Shown piece after piece: positions 1-4,648 of a stretch of 5,854 nt of DNA. The stretch lies in NCBI GenBank assembly GCA_013375355.1, contig JABXJV010000252.1, positions 1 to 5,854 of the forward strand, read 5' to 3'. The position numbers were made by a program, and so were the translations under genes. This DNA comes from Candidatus Helarchaeota archaeon. GTDB lineage: Archaea > Asgardarchaeota > Lokiarchaeia > Helarchaeales > JABXJV01. The notes beneath the pieces were generated by a model. It did no database searches, was not told the DNA's origin, and saw only the letters and a program-made list of their open reading frames with translations. Positions within the stretch are counted from its first letter, which is position 1, and the number at the start of each line of letters is the position of its first letter.

Positions 1-1533
1 ATTTAAGTCATTAGATACTTGAATATTTAAGTAAATGGAAAGAATTAGAATTAATAACTCTAAAAAATTGTTAGTCGGAGAGCTTGGAGTTAATAAAACT
101 CGTTGAACAAAAATATCGTAATTACCGTTTCTAAAATCTTGCCATACAATAATTACAGAATTATTTCCATCTTTACAAATTTGTGGGTACTCTTGGTCAT
201 TAGTTGCCATGCATATTGGCTCTCCATTAACATCCCATTGAATAACCCCAGGTGAACTTATCCACTGAACATAAATGTTATAATCATTATTATTTCTATA
301 ATCTTGCCACGTAAGAACCGCACCACCATCCCCATCACTAGAGATTTGGCGGTTTAGTTGATCTTCATCTGAAGTGCATATTCCAATACCATTTACATCC
401 CATTCTATATTTCCACTACCATTTATTTTCTGGGCATACACATCTGCGTTAAAGACCCCATTGCGAACGTCATACCAACCAATAATTGCACCCCCAGCAC
501 CATCACTGCAAATACGAGGCGATGATTGACCTCCACCCACAGTACAAATTGCTGTTCCATTACCATCCCATAATAACACTTCACTTGAATTTATCTTTTG
601 AGCATAGATATCAAAAACACTCGACCTTCTATCATGCCAAGTAAAAATAGCACCGCCTTCTCCATCACTTAAAACTTTTGGGACAAGTTGATCATCTTCT
701 GCTGTAGAGATGGCGGTTCCGTCTGCCGTCCACTGACTATGCCCACTTGAATTAATCTTTTGTGCATAAATATCATAGGGATTGCTACCTCTTCCATCTT
801 CCCAAACAATTATAGCCCCAGCAACACCATCGCTACATATTTGATTCCGAAATTGTGGGTCTCCTTGTGTACAAATTGGAGTGCCATTGACAGCCCAATA
901 TATTTCTCCACTTGAATTAATCCTTTGGGCATATATATCCCAATTTGTGGCACTTCTCGAATCATCCCAAACAATAATAGCACCACCTTCTCCATCACTG
1001 CAAATTTCAGGTGCAGTTTGAGAATTAAATTCTGTACAAATAGGAGTCCCGTTACCAGTCCACATTACTGTACCATTAGCTGCTATTCGTTGAACATATA
1101 CATCAGAACTGACACCTCTCCAATCTCGCCAAGTTATGATCGCACCACCAGCCCCATCGCTACAGATCCGCGGATCATACTGGTCATCATTATCAGTACA
1201 AATCGGAACTCCATCTTGATCCCAATGTATTGTTCCATTTGAACTTATTTTTTGAACATATATATCATAATTTCCATTACGAGTATCCTCCCATACCATA
1301 ATAGCTCCATCAGAACCATTACTGCAAATTTGGGGATATCTTTGTGTATTGCTTGCTGTGCAAATTGCTATGCCGTTACCAATCCAAGATGTAGGAGCTT
1401 TTTCAATCAAATTATAGGAACTTATAATTTTATATTTTTGAATAGGTAAAAACGGAGTGTTATTTATAAATAATAATAAAATTGGTGTGATGCATACCAT
1501 TACAATAAATAAAACACATTTCTTTGTTTTCAT
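1..1533 (-). CDS. secreted/membrane-anchored beta-propeller repeat protein (3' end beyond window)
   Basis: The frame is open from an ATG at 1533 to the left edge (511 codons, no stop), so the gene is partial. Residues 1-5 are basic (MKTKK) and residues 6-23 are hydrophobic, which fits a signal peptide or N-terminal anchor. Residues 50-481 hold eight repeats of 53-56 residues with the pattern W-x-x-N/D-G-x-x-I-C-T, then P-x-I-C-S-D-G-x-G-G-A-I-I-x-W-x-D-x-R, then D-I-Y-x-Q-K-I-x-S-S-G. Each would supply about four beta strands, so an extracellular propeller is inferred. Similar repeats are common in bacterial and archaeal surface proteins with no known activity. After the last blade comes a PSSP linker and a hydrophobic stretch (about 490-502), possibly a C-terminal membrane anchor. 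No catalytic residues are recognisable. A TATA box lies about 35 bases upstream. Ligand binding or adhesion is only a guess. Confidence 0.87.
   Translation of the reverse strand, partial: MKTKKCVLFIVMVCITPILLLFINNTPFLPIQKYKIISSYNLIEKAPTSWIGNGIAICTASNTQRYPQICSNGSDGAIMVWEDTRNGNYDIYVQKISSNGTIHWDQDGVPICTDNDDQYDPRICSDGAGGAIITWRDWRGVSSDVYVQRIAANGTVMWTGNGTPICTEFNSQTAPEICSDGEGGAIIVWDDSRSATNWDIYAQRINSSGEIYWAVNGTPICTQGDPQFRNQICSDGVAGAIIVWEDGRGSNPYDIYAQKINSSGHSQWTADGTAISTAEDDQLVPKVLSDGEGGAIFTWHDRRSSVFDIYAQKINSSEVLLWDGNGTAICTVGGGQSSPRICSDGAGGAIIGWYDVRNGVFNADVYAQKINGSGNIEWDVNGIGICTSDEDQLNRQISSDGDGGAVLTWQDYRNNNDYNIYVQWISSPGVIQWDVNGEPICMATNDQEYPQICKDGNNSVIIVWQDFRNGNYDIFVQRVLLTPSSPTNNFLELLILILSIYLNIQVSNDLN
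91..1386 (-). repeat. eight tandem propeller-blade repeats (about 162-168 bp each)
   Basis: Each repeat begins at a conserved Trp codon. The first bases of these codons are at 1386, 1224, 1062, 897, 732, 570, 402 and 237, giving periods of 162, 162, 165, 165, 162, 168 and 165 bases. Blades 3, 4 and 5 share a nearly identical DNA stretch (plus-strand 909-930, 744-765 and 582-603, reading CACTTGAATTAATC or close to it), which suggests fairly recent internal duplication. Two cysteines per blade (ICT and ICSDG) are kept in blades 1-4, 6 and 8. Blade 5 has lost both and blade 7 the second. The periodicity also creates long open frames in other frames and on the opposite strand, which are not genes. 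Confidence 0.9.
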
Positions 1534-1566
1534 CTTTAACCCCAAAATTGAATGGTGAATTAAGTC

Positions 1567-1574
1567 TTTTTATA
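1567..1574 (-). promoter_or_regulatory. archaeal-type TATA box for the propeller gene
   Basis: On the minus strand this reads TATAAAAA within CTTATAAAAAG, a good match to an archaeal TATA box. It is about 34-41 bases before the ATG at 1533. With the usual 25-30 base spacing to the start of transcription, the leader would be only about 5-15 bases. GGGGTT just before the ATG could be a weak ribosome-binding site. A bacterial -10 reading cannot be excluded from AT-rich sequence alone. Confidence 0.5.
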
Positions 1575-1681
1575 AGTAATTATAATAAAACTTCAATATT
1601 TAAGTTATTATCATTTGATATTAAGTATTCCATATATTAAAGTTGTGAAAGAGGTTAGGAGTAATAATTGATTTTTGTAAT

Positions 1682-1695
1682 AAAAAAAAAGAAAA
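1682..1695 (-). terminator. oligo-T terminator after the 78-residue gene
   Basis: On the minus strand, about 30 bases after the stop codon at 1726, there is TTTT-C followed by nine T. Archaeal intrinsic termination relies on such U-rich tracts without needing a strong hairpin. A small inverted repeat (TACT-AAAA-AGTA) lies between the stop codon and the T tract. The rest of the spacer up to 1533 holds only the promoter of the next gene. Confidence 0.5.
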
Positions 1696-1725
1696 TTTAT
1701 GATTTACTTTTTAGTAGTCCTAGTA

Positions 1726-1962
1726 TTAAGTTAGTCTGTTCTCCAAATTTTTCTTGTAGAAATCTAGTTTCTCAATAATATCTGGGACTAGGAGGTCTGG
1801 TACCCATCTTTCAGGCTCGAAAACTAGAAGAGCTTTAATGTGAATATATATTTTCTGATTCAGTTCCTTATATTCAATATTTTCTTTTGTTAACTTGATT
1901 AATTTATCCTTAATTCTACCACATTTTTCGTATTGACCTGTTATATAGAATCTTTTTGTCAT
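1726..1962 (-). CDS. small hypothetical protein, 78 residues
   Basis: I do not recognise this family. The protein is mostly helical and charged, with many Lys, Glu and Ile and no signal peptide or membrane helix, so it is probably cytoplasmic. The N-terminal part (MTKRFYITGQYEKCGRIKDK) carries a single Cys. A central segment (about residues 45-62) contains FEPERWVPDLLVP, the most distinctive stretch. The C-terminus is a charged helix. The ATG at 1962 is supported by a Shine-Dalgarno-like GAAGGATGAT about ten bases upstream, which lies over the stop codon of the gene tail at 1972-2055. The frame therefore looks like the second gene of a former pair. An oligo-T tract follows the stop. The gene is probably real because it has a ribosome-binding site, a coding-like composition and a terminator, but its function is unknown. 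Confidence 0.65.
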   Translation of the reverse strand: MTKRFYITGQYEKCGRIKDKLIKLTKENIEYKELNQKIYIHIKALLVFEPERWVPDLLVPDIIEKLDFYKKNLENRLT

Positions 1963-1970
1963 TTTTTTTC

Positions 1971-1980
1971 ATCATCCTTC
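1971..1980 (-). promoter_or_regulatory. ribosome-binding site of the 78-residue gene
   Basis: The minus strand reads GAAGGATGAT, close to the archaeal anti-16S complement GGAGGTGAT, about eight bases before the ATG at 1962. It supports that ATG over the two ATGs embedded just upstream, which are in a different frame and soon reach stops. It overlaps the TGA stop of the preceding gene tail, the arrangement expected for translational coupling. Confidence 0.55.
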
Positions 1981-2055
1981 TTTTACAAATTCTTTAATTT
2001 TCAAATCGGGGTAGAACATACCCGACTGAGTAAAATGAACTATCTTGCATGAAAA
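1972..2055 (-). pseudogene. start-less gene tail, copy B (FYPDLKI family)
   Basis: Between an in-frame TAA at 2056-2058 and the TGA at 1972-1974, the minus strand encodes FSCKIVH followed by FTQSGMFYPDLKIKEFVKEG. No start codon precedes the conserved part. The tail aligns with the end of the 30-codon frame at 2604-2696 (FTQLDKFYPDLKIEEIIK). Several of the base differences (TTT/TTC, TAT/TAC, CCT/CCC, ATA/ATT) are third-position and silent, so both copies derive from protein-coding sequence. This is probably the 3' end of a lost gene that sat directly before the 78-residue gene. The parent family is not recognised. Confidence 0.5.
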
Positions 2056-2061
2056 TTAAGC

Positions 2062-2523
2062 TTACAAATTTAGTTCTCGAATAAAAACCTGTTCAGCTTT
2101 ATTCAATATACGTTTTAAATTTATTATAAGTATAATCTCAGATACAGCGCCAGCTAAAGAAGCTAATACAAATAAGTTTATAGGTATATTGGAGTTGAAG
2201 AGAAAATATACCAAAATACTTAAACCTACATTACATCCGATAATAAGCAGCCAAAATAAAGTACTCTTAATAAAGAAAATATAATTAAAATTAATTAAAA
2301 TTTTACTTTTTTCATTTTCGTCAATGGTAATGATACCTTTTAATGGATAATCTTTTATATTTTTTGAGGATTTCATTGATCCTTTCTTAAAAATTATTGA
2401 TTTTTCTGAAATCTTTGTTATTTCTCCCTTAAATTTAGTTTTAATATCTGATTTAATTTTTTCAAAACATTGTTCAGGAGAGAGAGAAGAAAATAAAATT
2501 CTTTTAGTGATTGCTACCACCAT
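2062..2523 (-). CDS. small membrane protein with two C-terminal transmembrane helices
   Basis: The protein has 153 residues and no family I can name. Residues 1-82 look alpha/beta: a first strand (VAITKRILFSS), a helix (SPEQCFEKIKSDIKTKF), then alternating strands up to LINFNY. Residues about 87-109 and 113-135 are two strongly hydrophobic helices with a short SNIPIN turn between them, forming a membrane hairpin. The last 18 residues are a charged helix (LNKAEQVFIREL). There is no signal peptide, so the N-terminal domain probably lies in the cytoplasm. The ATG at 2523 follows an in-frame TAA four codons upstream. GTG codons directly after it could also serve. No Shine-Dalgarno sequence is visible, so a leaderless or near-leaderless message is possible. 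The gap to the next gene is 99 bases and contains a gene tail, so co-transcription with the 78-residue gene is plausible. Confidence 0.75.
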   Translation of the reverse strand: MVVAITKRILFSSLSPEQCFEKIKSDIKTKFKGEITKISEKSIIFKKGSMKSSKNIKDYPLKGIITIDENEKSKILINFNYIFFIKSTLFWLLIIGCNVGLSILVYFLFNSNIPINLFVLASLAGAVSEIILIINLKRILNKAEQVFIRELNL

Positions 2524-2603
2524 TTGGCTTTCTTAATAAAATTTTAATCTTAAAAAAAATTTTTGAATAGTTCATTTTTAACCCTACTTTTTCTTAATTC
2601 ATT

Positions 2604-2696
2604 TTATTTTATAATTTCTTCTATTTTCAAATCAGGATAAAATTTATCCAACTGAGTAAAATATTTCGTATCATATTGAATTCTCCCCGCTGGCAT
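2604..2696 (-). pseudogene. 30-codon gene tail, copy A (FYPDLKI family)
   Basis: The minus strand encodes MPAGRIQYDTKY followed by FTQLDKFYPDLKIEEIIK and a TAA at 2604-2606. An in-frame TAA lies two codons before the ATG, so the frame cannot extend upstream without a stop. The C-terminal 18 residues match the tail at 1972-2055, about 630 bases away. It is most likely the 3' remnant of a gene whose body was lost. A real 30-residue peptide is possible but unlikely, because the other copy has no start codon. It lies on the opposite strand to, and overlaps, the orphan frame at 2660-2914. Confidence 0.45.
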
Positions 2697-2914
2697 ATAT
2701 TAAAGGTATCTTATATCAAGATCTTCCCGGGGAAATAACTTATTTCTCGGTATATGATTTAAGTTGTTGGATATATCTAGACAAAATGCAAGATGAAGAA
2801 GTCACAACAAGAATTGATAAAATAATAAAAATTGCAAAAAATCATGGAGAAATCATAACACCTTCTATTAAAAAAACAGATAATAAAGGATTGAAATTAG
2901 TAAATAATAACTGA
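2660..2914 (+). pseudogene. orphan plus-strand reading frame, 5'-truncated
   Basis: This is the only plus-strand stretch that reads like real protein. It is open for 84 codons from just after a TAA at 2657-2659 to a TGA at 2912-2914. Recognisable coding character includes LPGEITYFSVYDLSCWIYLD, then a Lys/Ile/Glu-rich helix (RIDKIIKIAKNHGEI) and a polar tail ending in KLVNNN. The first ATG is at 2786, in the middle of the coding-like part, and no GTG or TTG start precedes it, so the 5' end seems lost. The family is not recognised. Its stop codon and downstream bases form the first copy of the 25-bp direct repeat, so this is probably the 3' end of a gene broken by rearrangement. If translated from 2786 it would give about 42 residues. 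Confidence 0.4.
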
Positions 2915-2925
2915 AAGAAATTAAA
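2901..2925 (+). repeat. 25-bp direct repeat, copy 1 (left of the LRR gene)
   Basis: This is identical over 25 bases to 4463-4487, in the same orientation. The core reads AATAACTGAAAGAAATTAAA. It covers the end of the orphan plus-strand frame. The match goes on weakly on both sides: TTGAAATTAG before it against TTGAAAAATTTAG before copy 2, and CGGA after a 6-base gap. It lies 14 bases beyond the LRR stop codon. A chance exact match this long in a window this size is very unlikely, even at high AT content. Confidence 0.8.
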
Positions 2926-2930
2926 AAAAA
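2923..2930 (-). terminator. oligo-T terminator after the LRR gene
   Basis: On the minus strand, eight T residues follow GC, about ten bases after the TAA stop of the LRR gene. This is a typical archaeal U-tract terminator position and would end the leftward transcript that starts upstream of the helical-protein gene. No stable hairpin is visible. Confidence 0.5.
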
Positions 2931-2939
2931 GCGGATTTA

Positions 2940-4385
2940 TTATTTAGCTTGCTGTTCGCATGAAATTGCAAGTTCTCTTAATTGATTAGCTTGTTGGTGG
3001 TTTCCTATTTCTATAAAGAATCGAGCAGCCTTCTTATAAAGTAAAGAGGCTTTTAGATTTTCATTATGACTTTGTAAGGCCTTTGCTTCTTGAATTATAG
3101 AACCACCTTTACTACTCAATTCTCTTTTTTCCATAAAGCTATCAAATTTATCCAAGATCTTTTGTATTTCTATCGCCATTAATTGTGCCTTATCGTCATC
3201 TCCAAGCGCCTCATAAATTATTTTTGCAGCTTCCATTTTTTGGAAGATTTCCGGGAAAGAGGGGTCTTCCATAATTAGCAATTTTTCTAAATCTTGAATA
3301 TTTTCTATTAATAAATTCTTTAATCTTTTTCTATTTTTTAATAAGTCCTTTACTATATTGGAACGTTTATTATCAGATATAGATAAAATTTCTTTTCTAA
3401 GGATTTTTTGACTTGCCAAACTCATCGATTCTAACTCAGTTTTCAAATTTTTAGTTTCTTTATCTTTTAATTTAGGAATATATATGTCTATTAGAATCTT
3501 TTTCTCCTTTAATTCTTTATTTTTATATTGTCCAATTATTTCTTTTATCCCTTTTTCAAAAATTATTTGATCTTCTTCTATTAGATAATCTTTATCTAAC
3601 CTTAAATCTTCTAATTGTAAGCAATTTTCTAGACCTTCTATTTTGGAAATTTTGTTAACTCTAAGATCTAATGTTTTTAATTGGCTAAGGTACTCTAATC
3701 CTTCTATCTTACGAATCTTATTTAATCTAATGTCTAATGTTTTTATTTGGAACATATCCCCTAAACCTTCTATTTTCCTGATTTCATTTAATCTAAGATT
3801 TAATATTTTTAATTGGAAGAGACGCCCCAGACCTTCTATCTTTTGGATTTTATTATCCGAAAGATCCAATTCGGTCAGTGATAGAAGGTTATCTAAACCA
3901 TCTATTTTCTTTATCTGGTTAGCTTCGAGCATTAGTACCTGTAATCGGGTTAGGTTTTCCAAATTCTCTATTTTCCCAATTCGATTTCCTTCAAGAAATA
4001 ATTTTTGTAATTGGGAGAGATTCTCTAATCCCTCTATCTTATTAATTTGATTATATGCTAAATTTAATATTTTTAATTGAGAGAGATTTTCTAAACCTTC
4101 AATTCTTTTAATCTGATTATTATATAAATGTAATTCTTCTAAATGAGATAGTATCTCTAATTCCTCTATCTTACTGATATCAGTTTCATGAATATGAAAT
4201 ATCTGTAATTGAGGGAGAGCTCTAATCATTTTAGGGATAATTTTCAGATAAGTAGGATGTAAATCAAGTTCAATTATTAATCCTCTTTCATCAACTTTAA
4301 AATCTTCATCTTGTAATTCAAAATTCTTTTTTAAATTGACAATCACATTTTTTTCATAGGAATCCATAATTTTGTCCATTTTCAT
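2940..4385 (-). CDS. SDS22-like leucine-rich-repeat protein with TPR-like C-terminus
   Basis: The protein has 481 residues and no signal peptide, so it is probably cytoplasmic. Residues 1-56 form a capping region. Residues 57-254 are nine leucine-rich repeats of exactly 22 residues with the consensus LSQLKxLxLxxNxIxKIEGLEN, the SDS22 subclass that mediates protein-protein binding in eukaryotes and in Asgard archaea. A tenth, degenerate repeat (255-273) caps the array. Residues about 275-375 are charged and helical, possibly coiled coil. Residues about 383-476 contain two TPR-like helix pairs (MEAAKIIYEALGDDDKA and ARFFIEIGNHQQA). No enzyme domain is visible, so a scaffold or adaptor role is inferred. 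The start is uncertain: the ATG at 4385 overlaps the preceding frame as ATGA, while the ATG at 4379 has GGGATGA before it at a more usual distance. The gene is flanked by a 25-bp direct repeat. Confidence 0.92.
   Translation of the reverse strand: MKMDKIMDSYEKNVIVNLKKNFELQDEDFKVDERGLIIELDLHPTYLKIIPKMIRALPQLQIFHIHETDISKIEELEILSHLEELHLYNNQIKRIEGLENLSQLKILNLAYNQINKIEGLENLSQLQKLFLEGNRIGKIENLENLTRLQVLMLEANQIKKIDGLDNLLSLTELDLSDNKIQKIEGLGRLFQLKILNLRLNEIRKIEGLGDMFQIKTLDIRLNKIRKIEGLEYLSQLKTLDLRVNKISKIEGLENCLQLEDLRLDKDYLIEEDQIIFEKGIKEIIGQYKNKELKEKKILIDIYIPKLKDKETKNLKTELESMSLASQKILRKEILSISDNKRSNIVKDLLKNRKRLKNLLIENIQDLEKLLIMEDPSFPEIFQKMEAAKIIYEALGDDDKAQLMAIEIQKILDKFDSFMEKRELSSKGGSIIQEAKALQSHNENLKASLLYKKAARFFIEIGNHQQANQLRELAISCEQQAK
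3624..4217 (-). repeat. nine 66-bp leucine-rich repeat units
   Basis: This is coding DNA for residues 57-254 of the LRR protein, nine units of exactly 66 bases without insertions. The KIEGLEN ending is kept almost unchanged in most units. The first unit (ETDISKIEEL) and the unit with NRIGKIENLEN are the most divergent. The regular spacing produces a long open frame on the plus strand (3643-4050) that is not a gene. Confidence 0.88.
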
Positions 4386-4591
4386 CCCAAATTTATTTTT
4401 TTATTGTAATTTATAATATTTTTGAATATAATATTCAGTGACTTGAAAAATTTAGGGCTATATAAATAATAACTGAAAGAAATTAAACGGAACCGGTCCT
4501 TAAGACGTGATCTATGCTCATACCTGAAATTATCAATCTTATTCTTCCTGTATTTCTCGAACTCTGCAATGAGTTCCTTTTCTTTTGACAC
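4382..4591 (-). CDS. small hybrid frame before the LRR gene, probably a truncated gene
   Basis: The frame has 69 codons from a GTG at 4591, supported by GAGGGT five bases or so upstream, to a TGA that overlaps the LRR ATG (ATGA). The first 34 residues (SKEKELIAEFEKYRKNKID... to KDRF) read like a true charged, helical protein start. Their codons (GAG, AAG, AGG, TTC, CTC) give about 39% GC by my count. From 4487 the frame enters the second copy of the 25-bp repeat, GC falls to about 17%, and the remaining 35 residues (RLISFSYYLY... to NKKINLG) look like translated spacer. I infer that a gene was cut at 4487/4488 and its start now reads into foreign sequence. It may still be translated and could couple ribosomes into the LRR gene. 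The family is unknown. Confidence 0.45.
   Translation of the reverse strand: MSKEKELIAEFEKYRKNKIDNFRYEHRSRLKDRFRLISFSYYLYSPKFFKSLNIIFKNIINYNKKINLG
4463..4487 (+). repeat. 25-bp direct repeat, copy 2 (right of the LRR gene)
   Basis: This is identical to 2901-2925 in the same orientation, 1562 bases apart, so that the LRR gene lies exactly between the two copies. On the minus strand it falls inside the small frame 4382-4591. Its right edge coincides with the step in base composition at 4487/4488. Confidence 0.8.
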
Positions 4592-4594
4592 TCT

Positions 4595-4600
4595 ACCCTC
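4595..4600 (-). promoter_or_regulatory. ribosome-binding site before the GTG at 4591
   Basis: The minus strand reads GAGGGT within TGTGAGGGTAGAGTG, a short match to the archaeal Shine-Dalgarno complement, about three bases before the GTG. It is the main reason to accept GTG at 4591 as the start of the small frame. The spacing is tight. Confidence 0.4.
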
Positions 4601-4648
4601 ACATCTTTTTAAAGATTAAACTATTAGTCTGCTTATCGTTTTCCTTTC

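Noticed and set aside
810..998. Minus-strand open frame of 62 codons
   Set aside because: It is a shifted frame inside the propeller gene, whose own frame shows eight clear repeats.
925..1449. Long plus-strand open frames at 925-1242 and 1252-1449
   Set aside because: They lie antisense to the propeller repeats and exist because the repeat period is a multiple of three. The translation is Ser/Thr/Ile/Pro-rich and has no protein-like pattern.
2526..2588. Short minus-strand frame of about 20 codons before the 153-residue gene
   Set aside because: It is very short, AT-driven, overlaps the start region of the real gene, and has no conserved or protein-like pattern.
3643..4050. Plus-strand open frame of 135 codons
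   Set aside because: It is the reverse of the LRR array. Its apparent repeats mirror the 66-base LRR units and it has no ribosome-binding site.
4602..4616. Small inverted repeat ATCTTT/AAAGAT between the helical-protein gene and the small frame
   Set aside because: A six-base AT-rich stem is expected by chance, lacks a following T tract, and sits next to a ribosome-binding site, so it is not called a terminator.
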